This document shows, piece by piece, positions 43,301 through 56,415 of a stretch of 64,000 nucleotides of DNA (its first letter is position 1; each line of letters starts with the position of its first letter). The stretch comes from Penicillus capitatus (taxonomy: Eukaryota; Chlorophyta), in assembly GCA_965649825.1 (NCBI GenBank), contig OZ287694.1, forward strand, positions 1,426,001-1,490,000, read 5' to 3'. A program made the position numbers and the translations under genes. The notes under the pieces are model-generated. The model had not been told where the DNA came from. It searched no databases and was given only the letters and a program-made list of their open reading frames with translations.

Positions 43301-46300
43301 ATAGTTGAAAAAGAGAACGAAAACATAAAGAAAGCTGCGCGGAATCTATTGAAACGGAGCTGCAAGGATGCCTCGCGTGTATTGCATCTCTTCTGCGAAG
43401 ACCGAGAGATCTATCTGTTTAAGGAAGCTTGTTTGTCATGCTCGAGTATTTTGTTTAAGGACCATCCAAGGCTGCGTTTACATTCGGACGACTAATAGGC
43501 CATTAAGATCGGCTGGTTTGGCCAACGCGGAGATGCGCACTTTAGCGCACACGACGATCAACTATTGTCCTTTTGCAGGTGATGGCATGTGGTCAAACGT
43601 CGGCGATAGCAGATGACGTCGATTGGGTTCCCAATCGAAAACATGACTTGAATGGCGATACTGATTATGAGACCTGGCAGTGTCTTCTGCCATCGACGAC
43701 GTCAAGACATCTAGATGCATTTACAGAGGAATCACCGGAGGCCGTCCGTCCATTGGACAGGAAGGGAATTAAGTCATTGAATCCCACTGAACATTACTCA
43801 AGAAGGCAAGAGACTCTTTCAAGCGCGATAGGGACATCCAACTGTGCATGTCGCCCACAAACTCCCAACGTAGTAGATCAGTCCCCAAACTCCCGACATA
43901 GTAGATCAGTCTGGCGGTAAGTACTATCGCCATGCAAAGAAGTAAGATAAGTGTTAGATCCATCAGCTCCCAGAACTGTTATTTAGTCATAAGTATAATT
44001 AACTGTTCCATGTTCTTCGTTTCCAGTCTCGAGAACGAAGAAGAACAGCAGACCTCAGTGCCGCAAGGCATATCACTCTACACTTCAGCAGTCGGTGTCC
44101 GTGCGCTCCGTGCAACTTGTCGTGCCTGGGAAGCCAAGAACGGACTTTCCTCTCCCGGCACGGCTAAAGAAAGAAACATGAACAGCAAAGAGCACACTGC
44201 CAATGAGAACAAGATCCCAGAAGGCATAAGGTGGACATGATGCCAAGATCTGAGTGGCGTTTGCGTGGTACATACAGATTAGCGACTTTGTAAGAGTGGA
44301 TTGCTTGAATAAGAAGGGCAGCGCCTGATGGTCATACTGCACCCGCCTTAAGAATACAGCTTAGTGTAGACATGTAAAGGGCAGCGATCGAGAGGCGGAG
44401 ACGACAAACTTAGTGGTTGACCACCTCATGGCTGCCGTTATTTCCAGCGCCCCGTTGAAAGAAGTGGCTCTGTGCACGGATTGATACCTTCAGTTGTTTC
44501 CAGTCAGGCGTCGCCCCGGGTGAAGTATATCGCCAGCCGTCCATCGGAGGTGGATGGCAACCCAGCCAACAGCCTATTCGAACAACCGTGCTTGTCAGTT
44601 CCTATGAGAGAGCGATCCGAGTTACCTGGGGGGTTGCGAAAGCTTGCAGGGCCCGCTTCTGTCACCTTCCACGACAGGGACACCGACCCGTGCAATGCCA
44701 CACCCCACACCTTCACTGCATTTTCCCCCTGCAGCGCCAGCTAAGGAGTCGTGTCGGCGCGCACGCGAATAAAAAAGTACACACAAGGAAGAAACAGAAA
44801 AGAACGACAGCACAGAAAAGCAAACAGGAAAGAAACCCTCAGCTGACCGAAAAGGTAGAAGGAAGGCAAAAGACAGAAAGCAGGGGGCCGGTCTCAAGCC
44901 CAGATGGTACACAAGCAAGCAAAGACACATTCACAGGACTACAGACAATAGAATGGACTAGAATTGAAACACCATGAACGACAATCAAATGAGGAGGGGC
45001 AAAATGACCAAAAATCACAGGTTGAAATGTAAGAGACATGAAACACACAATCAAGAAAGGGGCTATGCTGAACACAGTGAATGAAGGAAACAGAAAGAGC
45101 AGGACCTAATCAAAGTGCTAAAAACTATCATCTAATTCGAAAGAATCTAAAAAATCCACCCAGGACGGAAAGAAAAGACCCTAATCAAGCAGAGACCCTT
45201 ATAGAAAAGATGAAAATGCGGGTCCCGGGTGGGGTCTCCTTCGCCGGCCGCCTTCAGAGTACTGGCGACAGATCCGATGCAGAGCGGCTTGGATCGGGCC
45301 CAGCGCTTCCGAATGACGCCACGTCCACGCAAACTCCGCTTGGCCCACCGCAGAGCTGCGTCAGCCAGGTGCCGCCACCAGCGACGGCTGCATCTGCGAC
45401 GAACACAAGTATGAATTCAGTAAGACGGCAGGGTAGCGGATGAAATTCGCTTACGAGGATTTCCCGGGGACGCCGCTGACCGGATTGTGCCTCACGAGCC
45501 ATTTTTAAAGTGCTTGGCGATACGGCCGGCGATGGAAAAAACGTAGACGGTTCTGTGGCGGAAGAGGCGTGTTTTGTTCACGCTGCTCCGGACGGATAGC
45601 ACAACGGCAAGCGCAGGTCGCGGACCGTAGTGTCACGGGCGCCAGTTCTGGCCGACCCCTCTGTCAGGGTATCGGACTTCGGCAATACGAACGCAGTAAA
45701 CGCGTTAAAGCGCAACGGACTTCCATCGCTGCGTTCGCTGTTTTCGGAGGGTTCAGGTTACTTCGTCGACCTAAGGACAGTTCCCGAAGACAGATAACCT
45801 CACAAGCTGTGCGTGCGTCGGTGCACGAAGGTTGACGTTCCGAGATGAACACCTTCCGTCGCATGGCTGTCTCGTTCGGAGAGTAAGCACCGCGACGAAG
45901 CTCTTTGCGTTTGGCGAAGTCGACGGACGGACAGAAAGGACAAATGCAGAAATGCGCGTTGTGCGGTGCGACGTCGGTTATGTTTGTACGACGGTTAATC
46001 CTGTGTTTTGATCAGATCATCTTGACGAAGGGTATATCGCATACACAGTAAGGAACGTCCAGGGCATACACTGCCTACCGGTCCTTGCATGTTCAGTATT
46101 TTACAAGATCTGCCGATGGTAGCTTTCCGATTGCGTCAAGGCACCGCAGCATTGAGAATCCCTGCAGCTCGAACACATGAACAAGCAGTCGATGCTGTCT
46201 GTCAAAGATACACTGACTAAGAATGATTCAGCCATTCAATGGAAGGCTGTCCGTTGATTTCATTGAGGCACCGGTTATGATATCGCATAAGACAGTGCAG

Positions 46301-46949
46301 GCGCAAATCTGCCATTTGAGGATGCAGTCTCCTCTCAAATCCAGAGTTTTTTTCGAGAGATGTCCTCGCGTCTAATGGAGTATGCAAGAGAAGTGGATCA
46401 TCAGTAATCTGTGAATCCTAGAGTACAAAGTGACTAAGAAACCCTAGCCTCCTGTATCTTGTCGTGTGGACAGAGGATAAGTATATAGCATCAATGTTTC
46501 CTTCTTCGAAGCATCTATCAGTCGCTCTTCCCGACAGTAGAAGGACGTAAGGTATGGCATGAACCTTAAATCGTTGATGTTGGATTCATTAGACATTAAT
46601 GAGAAGCAATCTTTGGGGATGGAGTCGAGGAGATGTGCAATCCAGAAAGCCAATCTTAAGTGTCCCAATGCTTACAGCTCTGTCCCGTTCCCGACGAGTA
46701 ACAGGGAACTTGTAAACATTGGATTGAGAAACAGAGATTTCTGTCTTTGATCAAACTCATTGGCAGCAGACATGTACGTCACACGCACAGTTTATGTCCC
46801 AGATACGATTAACGGTCTGTTAACAAAACACAATCCTAAAAATGCCCAGAGCAAATGGTCATCGACCTTTGCTCTATCCAGCTAAGAGATGAGATCTTCC
46901 GATGGACTTTGTGCTCAACGCGGTGCGTTTGATTGTGTCACATAATTGC
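40340..46949. other. Long spacer without a recognised gene (unit B)
   Basis: Colinear with 18135-24037, with extra sequence at about 42655-43480. It holds the possible two-exon frame at 43582-44240 and a stop-to-stop frame at about 43251-43495 absent from unit A. A purine-rich, T-poor stretch is at about 44760-45230. Confidence 0.5.
43582..44240 (+). CDS. Possible two-exon hypothetical gene (unrecognised)
   Basis: An open frame from an acceptor-like ttttgcag (43578) runs to 43916, meets gtaagt, and after a 110-bp GT-AG intron (43917-44026, with a pyrimidine-rich end) continues in frame to a stop at 44240. Joined length is about 183 aa from the ATG at 43582. The product is polar, with no domain I know. 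The unit A counterpart (about 20675-21180) has a frameshift and a premature stop. It is therefore either a young pseudogene pair with one intact copy, or not a gene at all. Confidence 0.28.
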
Positions 46950-49492
46950 TCAACTGGAAGATGGACCATTCGCATCCAGTTTTTGAAGAATTTGGTATAT
47001 GGCAGTTTCCATTCTGTCCATTCTCTCCTCCACGTGACGCCTCCAGTTTTCTTCCTGCAGTTTGTTTTCTGTTGTCTCCTTGTCAATCTTCGAGCAATGT
47101 GCTGCAAGTTCATCGATCTTCTTGTCTGTAAGTATGTGTTGCTCCTTCAACCTTCTCTTAATCTTCTGACCTTCAGACTTGATGGTTCTTTCCATCGCCA
47201 CCAGTTTGCCATGCCATTCATCGTCGTGCGATTTTAGTTCATCGACTTCAGGGACCAGGAAATGAAAGTATCTTCCAGCCAGTTCGTTTGCAACAACTTT
47301 ACCAGTCATCCTCACACGTTTCGATGATGGAAGCCATCGACGACAACACGACAAAAAGTGTGCAACAATTAGAATCGGAAGGTCGCTGCACCACTAACAC
47401 ACATTAACAGTCAGATTCAGATTCCGATTGTTCTTTAACGACTTACGATGGCCAAAGGTCTTGAGTAAAGAGAAACTGAAACCTGGCAATCAATCGAAGT
47501 CGGAGTCTTCGCAATTCCGCTTTCTCTTTTAATCGAACTCTGTCAAAGATATCTTGCACAATGGCGATCAGAACATTGATCAGCACGATCGGCAAAATGT
47601 AGATGAATGAAGCAAACAGCACAGTGGCCCAAATCGCAAGACGGCTATTTGAAGATCGAAACATCTGCATCACCAAACGAGATCAGACATCAAAGACACA
47701 GCTGGAGAAATTAGCAAAGACGTACTTCGACATCGAAGTTCCCGAGGCAGGCGTAGAGGAGGGTTTCAACTGCAGGCCCAAAAGAATTGAAGTTTTCTTC
47801 GTCATTTGCATTGAGCCCTTGTGTAAAGAGCACCACAAATGCTGATGAATACCCGACGATCAAAAGAATCATTAACAGCAGAAAACGCCAGGAGTCCAAA
47901 ACGGCTGAAGTCGCCACCGAGACAAGCGTCCCGATTCGTTCAAACGGATGCCACGAGAGAAACATCTAGAGTGCACGAACAAACTCAGTGGGAGGCAGAA
48001 ACGATTTGGTAAACACCTCCATCCATTGAACAATGATGATCAGAGACATCAGAAAGACGCTGTATTTAATGGAACGATCGTCGAAGCGAGTGCGAAGAAT
48101 CCCCAAGGATAGAGAGATTTCCGTAAGGCAGATGCCAAGCCTACAGTCATCCATCTCAGAAACAGGCTAAAAGTATAAATAGGCAAGTGAATGCTGACCT
48201 TCGAAAAGACCGGAGGTAAGCAGCTGATGTGGTTCGTAGACAGCAATAAGCAATGATCAGGCCCTCCTGAATTATCAAACTTGACTCCTTCTCCCCAAAT
48301 GTGGAACTTGACTCTCCCGTTTCAATAAAAGATGTCATCGTCATGAAGATGATGGTAAGGGCCAGAGTGGCTAAGCCATCCATAATGATGCTGGCTTGAT
48401 AATCAGAGCGATAAACTCGAAACCAGTGATCAATAAAGTTCAGCAGCGTCTCAGACTGGAAAACTTCGACGGATAGGCTCAGATTGCGAAGGTATTCGCA
48501 GAGATGTTGAGCACCCTCGATAATGTTACGTCGGCGCCGTAAAAACGATTGCCATGCATTCAGCTTCCGAGGTATCGAACGACTGATACAAAAGACCTTT
48601 GCAGTGACCGTGATCTGTGGATCTGTGGTGCTGCCAATAGAGTGACCCTCTTCTTCCCAGTGCTCGATCCATAAACCCTTTCCCTGCTCGCCATCCATAG
48701 CTTCCCAGTTGTCCGGTATCGTCATCGTGATCATAGTTTTTGCAAACTTACTGTTGTTGTCAAAAAGAACCTTCGGCATTCGAAAGCTGGCATAGTCGAT
48801 GGTGAACTTATCATTCCTGAGCAGATCTGCCAACACATCGGGACGCCTTTCGCCAATGACGGGCAGGTGTTTCGCCAGGAGGTCACTCGTTTCTTCGACA
48901 CAAGCGTATTTTTCTGTGAGCTTGTCCAGAACGAATCTGACACTCTCGTATGTATCGCTCTCGATTGCCCAGAGCAGCAGATCTTCTCCCTCTGTTCGAA
49001 AGATCACGGCGATCCCTTCGTTCTTTGCGTAGTCGAGCAGCATCTCTGCACAGTCGTATTGACCTTTTCTGATGGCATCCCAATAAATGGGACATCCGTC
49101 TTCGACTATGGCATCGAGGACATCGATTCCGTGCTGGGAGATGATCCTGTCCGTCAAACAGAACGAGCAGTGAAAGGTAGGTCGAAACGCGCAATGCTGC
49201 GCACCGGTCTACGTCTTCCGGCTTCCATGCCAACGGCGGTTCGATAACGAGACGCAGTTCGTTCGATGAACCGCTGCCTTCTCCTAAAGCAACGCATCGT
49301 CGCACATCCTTCAGTCGAAAGACGAAGAAGTTATGAGTGGCTTCAACAAACCTGAGTCGGAGATTGCGTTGCCTGCGGCGGCTCCATCACCAAATTCCGT
49401 TCGGGTATCTGCCGCCGCAATAAAGGCAGTCTCGGTTCGTCATTCCCTTCGCTTGAAGCGATATCAGCCGTCGTCGAAAATATTGAACCCAT
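46950..49492 (-). CDS. TRP-like ankyrin/6-TM cation channel, type III, copy B
   Basis: Exons 49492-49352, 49283-49205 (or 49308-49205), 49146-48199, 48140-48017, 47965-47726, 47664-47447 and 47385-46950. Exon 1 lacks one base present in copy A, so the copy A acceptor would give a frameshift and early stop. An alternative acceptor 25 nt upstream (ctgaag at 49309) restores the frame and would give about 736 aa. Domains as in copy A: VIEPP motif, ankyrin-like block, linker MFLSWHPFERIG, pore ending CLGNFDVE, S6 with VLIAIVQDIFDRV, coiled coil. Exon 3 is 30 nt longer than in copy A, with a diverged stretch in the S2 region (about 48220-48350). Confidence 0.72.
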
Positions 49493-50325
49493 CTGGGAGC
49501 AGTCGCAAAAAGGAAGGGCGAATGGTGCTTAAAAAAGGCGGAAAGTGTGGCAGCGCGCACAGGATCACTGTTATTTGGAACCAGCCGCGCAGTCCTTCAC
49601 GCGGCCGCATCATTGCCATTTGATGCAGCATCAACGCTACGTCTACACGTATCTCAAGCTGAATCGAGCAGAGGCAAAGATAAGACCTGCAACGAACTCT
49701 GTGCGACGTGTCATCCGACTTGGGTCGCTCATGGAGTCGATAGACTGCCTTGCAGCTCATGATTCAGCAGACACAGATGAAGAATTCCAAGCTCCTCACA
49801 TGCGTCGAAGAAAAAAGACAAATTACTGAGCTCGGCAATGACGGCCTCGCACATCCGCGTCTTCCAGGAGCTCGGTGTCCACCCAAGGAACGAATTACGT
49901 TCTGACGCAGAGCTGTGTTTGCTGGCATGGCCACATCCAATGGGCACAGTGGAATCTGCCGAGAAACACTCCAGCAAGAGAAGTCGAAAGTTTGGCATCT
50001 TGGGTTCAGATCAGCAAACGATTGCTTCTCCTTTTGAAATCGTCACATCGATCCTGCGAACATGAATGGACTTTCTCTCATCGTCGTGGTCAATACAGTC
50101 TAGTTACTGTAATGCACACAGAGGATCTGACAATTTTTGAACTTGAATGTGTGAGAAGCGCGCTTTTTGGCTGCCATATCATCTGATCTGGTCGCGACAG
50201 CGGGAGTAGAACGCGTGACGTGACTAATCTCGCTGGTTTCACATAATGGCGTCGAAGTTACATAAGCGTCTCCCAGAGAATGTTCTTCAACAGTTGCAGC
50301 TTAGCTTATTGCATTCCCATCCTTA
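49493..50325. other. Spacer between serpin and type III channel (unit B)
   Basis: Near-identical to 26545-27374; no recognised gene. Confidence 0.6.
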
Positions 50326-51524
50326 TCAGATCTTTGTCTGAGTTCCTTGGAAGAGAACGGTCCCGTCTGTTTCGTCCACAATGAAATAGAGGTAAGGACG
50401 GTCGACGATGATGTTGAACGGAGGAGGACCTATGACTGCGGATGTGGCTACAGCAATGATTGCCGTCGCCGCTGCTGCTTCCGTCCCCTACAAGCATCAT
50501 CACTCATCACTGAGATCGCAAAAGAATCGCGACCTCTTCATCCACAATGATCTTGGCCTTGTGAATGACGTCGGAGATCGCCAACGACTCGTCCTTTGTG
50601 ATTCCAGAGAAATCCGCCGCAGACGAGAAGGCTGTCGACAGGCCGAGCTTCATTAGCATGTCGTTCAGAGGCTCCAGCGTCTGCTCCATTTCCCACTTGG
50701 GCATCTTGAGCAGATCGACTTTCCGCTCGACGAACCCGCTGCCAAACAGTGAGCTGATTTGCTTCCCGAGACCCCGTTCCGCTGTCTTCCATCCGTCGAG
50801 CTTGTTCGGCAGCAGGACGTACATCGTGAATGCATCGCCCTCGTACGGCAAGGCAAACAGAACGGCGTCCAGAGCATCCACATCCTTGACGCGAAATCTC
50901 TTATCCCTCAGCGACATGAAGGGCACCGTCTGGTCGCCGCCGATTGCATGGAAGGTGTCGTCTATTGTCCCGTCTACGGGGAAGCGCGTCTTCCAGCTTC
51001 CCTTGAAGTAGAGGGCGTTGACGGCGACGAGGACAGTGTCAGGCGAGAGGACTCCTCGTGGAATGAGATCCGGAATCAGCCCTGCCGTTCTCTGACTGAC
51101 CCATGCATTGATTCGGACGCGGACGTCTTCGAAGGCTCGAAGAAAATCCACCGATTCGACGTTCGCCGACCCGATGCTCGACACGTAGGCGTCCTCGAGG
51201 GTCACAGACTGTTCGACATAGATGCGGTTCGCCATCTTCGCCACGGAGTCGCCAGAGTACTTCGTCAGTTTGGACGTGAGGTCGCCTCTGACGCGTTCAT
51301 CCTGGACACAAGTATTCGAGGCGCGTCGAACGTCGGGGAGAGCTTACATCGAAATCGAAGAGCTTCTCGAGTTCGGTCTTGGTTCTGCCTCGAGCACCGT
51401 TGTAGACGAGGAGGAAACATACGGCTATGGACAGTGGAGAGAAGATGAGGTTATCGTCTATGTGTTGCGGTCGCCATTCGGACAGGAGTTTCTGCCCGAA
51501 AGCATTCACCGAGTTCGTCGTCAT
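50326..51524 (-). CDS. Inhibitory-type serpin, copy B
   Basis: Three exons (51524-51348, 51301-50534, 50487-50326) splice to 368 aa. It differs from copy A by only a few residues (for example IPRG for IATG, KQIS for KQVG, ITKD for ITRD, DETD for DEAD). The reactive loop from the hinge to PPPF is unchanged, so both copies should have the same target. No signal peptide. Confidence 0.92.
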
Positions 51525-53231
51525 GGTGCGAACGATTTTCGGCGGAAATCTTCCAGAATATATTCTTTCTGAACGAACTTGGGAGAAATACCGTCGCGGA
51601 GCAAATAAACGAGGATGGTCTATGAGGATGGATATTGGCCGTAACAGCTGTTTTTATAGGCCGATTCTGAGGTGACCCCGGAAGCTAACAATCCTCGCTT
51701 ACGGTGCGACAGCGCAGCTGCCAGCTGTCCACTTCTACATTGACAAACGCAGAGCAAAGCCATCGCTCCTGCTCAGTGTCTTCTAGAACCTCCCAGGTAT
51801 CTCACATAAGTGTGACACGTGTACAGTAGATAGAGCTTAGAGACCTGCAGGACTGACTGCTTACTGTAAGAGAGGACAGCTGTCACTATCGAATTTGACG
51901 ACTCTGTTGTGATCCCTGGTAGTAACGGCATGTCTTTAGCTATCGATAAATGACGGTGTCGCGCAGCTAAGAGACGCTATTGCTGCTGACGGGTTGATGA
52001 GTTTGATGCTGTAATGAGCATCCAGACTGCATGCGGATACATGACGGCGTCGTGCCATTCTGTCGAGCTGGTCACCTTATTATTTGTTGCTGTCATCGCC
52101 TTTTGCCAAGTCGGAACGGAAATGGCGAGATCGCAGAGAACGACCGAAGGGGCTTCGGTAGGCAAGTACATTTTGTCTGTAACCTGATTCTATTGCCTAC
52201 AAGTGTTCGTCCCATGACGACGTGATTAATCACAAAGTCAGCAGGCAACCGCCTCTGTGATCTACTATGGAGACACTAGGCTTGCGATTCTATTATAACA
52301 CGGGCCTCACTTTTTGCGACGGTACCGGAGTCTGCAAGAATACCTTGGAAAGGATCTCTTTCCTGTCATGAGAACGTCGAATGGTCCCCATTGCGGTGAA
52401 ATTGGAAGAAACTGCAAATCTACGAGACTCCATTGTTCCTTGTTGCCGCATTGGTGTTTGCATGCCGTCGACAGGCCTCTGCTAAGACGAGCTCGTTTTC
52501 AATCTTTCTACAATTGGCTTGCGCAAATACACACGAAGCTCTCGCCTCTGGAGACTGCCAATCATTCGCTGGCTCTACCGATGGCGACAAATGGTGATGA
52601 TTACGACAATACTCGTGTCCATGCGCCAACGACTGTCGGCATTTAATGATACTAACTCTTACGTGCCTCTGGAGAGCAATGAACATGTGATGCAAGGAAC
52701 TCTGTCATTTAAACAGCTTCCCCCATCTATATCGAATCTCTGCCATGGCAAATCCAAGGTTCCCTGAATAGCAGTGTGCGTTCGCACAGTGACTACTGTA
52801 GAATCCTCACAAAGGATGATGTGTATCCGAGGAGATGTCGATGGCAATACCGAACGTGAGAGCAACTCAAACTGCTCTTCGTGGCACCGATCGATGATAG
52901 CCTTCGTGGCATCGCTGTCGGGGAAAATTCTTTGCTCTGTGTCCACTTACAATAACCGCATCTGACTGTCTGGTGTCACGAGAACAAGAGAATCAACGAT
53001 CGAATACAGAAGAATGCAGCTTCGAAAAGTGACAAGAAAAGACGACATCGAATCGTCGTCGTTTAATGGAGTTCGCCCAAAAGTAAAGTCGATATTGCTG
53101 AATGTACATCAGATAATGACGAATAAATAAAACGCCACGCTGTCAGCCGTCGTCATCGACGAAACGCGTTCGTGTTTCTCCGTGCTCGACAATACTATTC
53201 TCTCCGTTAACGCCTCAGACGGAAAAGCAGA
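51525..53231. other. Divergent spacer between serpin and type I channel (unit B)
   Basis: Near-identical to 28574-30280. Core-promoter-like motif at 53114-53128. No recognised gene. Confidence 0.5.
53114..53128 (+). promoter_or_regulatory. Conserved AT-rich core-promoter-like motif
   Basis: Same motif and spacing as at 30163-30177. Confidence 0.35.
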
Positions 53232-55806
53232 ATGTCCTCATCGCGTCAAGAGACCGAGGAAATGGAAGAAAGCTTGTTGCCAACCGAACACGAAGGTTCT
53301 TTCGAGGCTTCTACGTCGCGGCTGCAAGACGATTCACAACGTCAAATGTCGACATCATCGACAAGAACCGACGAAGACGAGCATCATGAAGAGGAGACTT
53401 TGAATGGTGAGCATGCAACCCGCCAAATTCTTCGACTGCCGGTCAAGAAGGTGACGGTTGCGTGCTGCCACAGATGACGGCGGCGCCGTCTCCAGCGAAA
53501 CGGGAAGATGGTTTCTTGAGCCTCCGTCGGAGTGGACACTGGAGAGCACCAAGCGGTAAACATCGTTTCTGTTGCTGCTGCATGGTTGTGGAACCTCTTG
53601 CAAACTGGACAGACTCATAACTGAACATGGGACTCGAATCGTCCATGCTGTTGATGTAAAAGGATCGCCGATTTTCTGGAATGCTGTGGAACGAAATCAG
53701 TTTGAGTGTGCAAACATGCTCCTGGATTATGCAAAGAGCAATGGGGTAGCCGTGACGTTCAAATGCGAAGATGGCAATCTGCTGTCAAAGGCTGTCAAAA
53801 GCAGATCTGAACCCCACGTCGAGTTCATTCTGGACAAACTGACAAGGAAGTATGCGACTGTGTCAGAGACAATCGAACTGCTGGAATCGCATCTTCTAAA
53901 CCTCACCGACAACTTTCCAAAGCTCGCACTCCGTTTCCTAAAAGAGGGCGACTTCGCAGTGGAGTACGCCAGGCTCGAAGTGCCAAGGGCTCTGTTCGGC
54001 AGAGACGGACATACTCCAGTTGTGATGTATGTTCATGAGGAACAGAATCCTGTAAGCTGGATTCCTATGGACAGTGGAGCAGCAAAGGAGCTCTGGAAGC
54101 AGGGGAGTGATTACACCAAGCAATTGTCGGACACCACGAGTCAGCAGATCAAAGTGGTCGCAAAGTTCTCATGCATTAGTCACGGGAGTTTCTTTGCCGT
54201 CTACGGAAGGAAGTATGTCTATAATGAGTATTAGTGTTCGACTAGATTGGGTGTTCTGGCGCAGCTTGCAAGAATCTGGTTTGGTGCGTTTTCATGTTCT
54301 TGGCGTGACAGACGTTGCAGACCTTTTCAAATCGACGACATCCAGAATCTACGTCGACTGGGCATTCAGATTTTGCCGCAACCCGTATACTCTGGGCGTC
54401 GTGCTGGATGTCGTGGTTGCCGCGACGTTCACAACCTTTGCTGTCATGTACAAACACCAGCATGGCCAGGCCATGTCAATCCACCGTGGAACTCCAATAG
54501 CACTCATAGCTGTGCCGTGCCTTGCGAATCTACTGGGAATCTTCTGCTCCTTCTCAGCACTGAGGTAAGACGCACCAATGATCTTCATGCTTCTTTTGCT
54601 TTGATGTTTGCATACAGGATCACTATGTTTATCATCGATCTTGTACTCCTCGTACACACATGTATCACTGTCTCTCACACCACGTTCTCTGCTTTTACGG
54701 CATCTGTCGGATGTATCCTCTGCTGGCTCGTGGTAAGATCCATTAATAAGTGTTTCCCGAACGTTTTGCGACAATGAGATGGTTGTCGTTGACTTAGTTT
54801 TTTCGGACTCTTCGACCATATGGTCGATTTGGACCTTTCGTTTCGATGGTGGGCTACGCAGTGATTGACTCCCTACCGTTTGCGATGATGGGCTTACTGC
54901 TGATGCTTGGATACTCCGCAGCATTCGTAGTTCTTTTCGACGATGACCTTGCTCACGACAGCGACGACAACTTCGATACCCTTTTTCACGCCATACAATC
55001 GCTGTTTCACGCCGGCCTCGGGAACTTTGAAACAGACGTAAGTTCTGCTAAAGATGAACTTTCATGACATTATCCAGTGAAGCCATTCTGGTGCAGATGC
55101 TTCACCCTGCCAGTGGATTTCTCACAATCTGGAGAGCCCTGCTGTTTAACTCCTTCATCTACACAGGACCGATTGTCCTCATGAGTCTGCTTGTTTCTAT
55201 CTTAACTGATACCCATGACAGAGTTCGTTCCGAAGAGGAAGTCGAACAGTCGATGTACCGACTGCAAGCATTACTTGACTGCATTATGGCTCGTGCAGTT
55301 GTTAAGTGGTAGGACCATTCAGATTCGGTCGAAAAGCCGAATCGTGTTACCAGATGTGGTTTCGTTTGTAGGTGTTTGAAGCCTACTTTCCGTCGCAGGC
55401 CCATTGTATGGACAAAGGACTTTGTGCGATGGTTGAAAGTTGACGGACCCAGAGGATTTCGCATGCCGGAGAAAAGTTATTTTCATCATCTGGTTCCCGA
55501 AGCCGCTGAAGAAGGATCTTCTGCTGGAGCGTGGCATGGTAAACTCGACGCACTCGACAGAACGATCAAGTCTGAAGCTGGAAAGAATAAGAAAGCTCTT
55601 GAAGGTTAGATCATTACCTAAAGCCAAAGGTCCGTCTACTGGCGAGATGTTGTTGTTCAGAGATCAATCAGAAAACGACAGACGTGTATGGTGCACTGTT
55701 CGAGAGAATGAGAAGCTTAGAAGAGAGTGTGGGTGAGATGAAGGCCCAGTCGAGTAACTTGAAAGAGAGCGTGGACGAGATGAAAACGTTGATCAGAAAC
55801 CTGTGA
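53232..55806 (+). CDS. TRP-like ankyrin/6-TM cation channel, type I, unit B
   Basis: Nine exons (53232-53406, 53474-53555, 53613-54212, 54265-54564, 54618-54732, 54798-55037, 55097-55308, 55372-55604, 55661-55806), 700 aa, a near-identical duplicate of the 30281 gene. The few replacements lie in the N-terminal tail (for example RLQDD for RQQVD) and the ankyrin-like region. A 1-bp difference falls within intron 5 and does not touch the frame. Intact. Confidence 0.83.
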
Positions 55807-56175
55807 GATTCGTAAAGATCTGAACCGAGCTCACTCTAAAACTTGCCTAGAGCCTGCACCATTCTGCTCATCTGAGCCTTCTTTCCCTCGTTTTGTTTTT
55901 CTTTCTCAAGCTGCTGCGCTTAAAGGAAAGTTACTTCTAATATGTCCAATGAAATTTTCGTGTCAGGCATGCGACGCCCTGCTGGTTATGACATGGGAAG
56001 CACTTCCCGTTGGGATTTTGTTGTGGTCATGCATTTCATTGTTTCCTGTATTCATCATTGTAGAGATGCAACAGATAAATCTCCATTGACATTACCTGGA
56101 AGTGAAACGAATGAACGGCACTGAATTCTTAATGGCAATCTGCAAGAGTGTTGTCTGAAGTGTGTCCACGTGATC
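55807..56175. other. 3' flank of type I channel up to the LTR element, unit B
   Basis: Same as 32857-33225; no gene. Confidence 0.6.
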
Positions 56176-56413
56176 TGTCATGATGATGAAGCGCCGAAGG
56201 ATGATTATCTAAGAACTGCCTCATCATCATAAGAGGCAACGATGGCCAGTAGCTATTAATGGCCACGTCACATCAGAACCTACCCAGCACCTACCCAGCA
56301 CCTACTTAGCACCTAGGAAACCCAACATTATAAAAAGGGGATTATTGTCACATTGATCGTCTTTTGTAAGAAACCTTGTTGCGTCTTCCACCGCCACGTA
56401 CCTGTCCATATCA
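56176..56413 (+). repeat. Left LTR, unit B
   Basis: 238 bp, as the left LTR of unit A, including the third 11-bp repeat. Confidence 0.92.
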
Positions 56414-56415
56414 AA

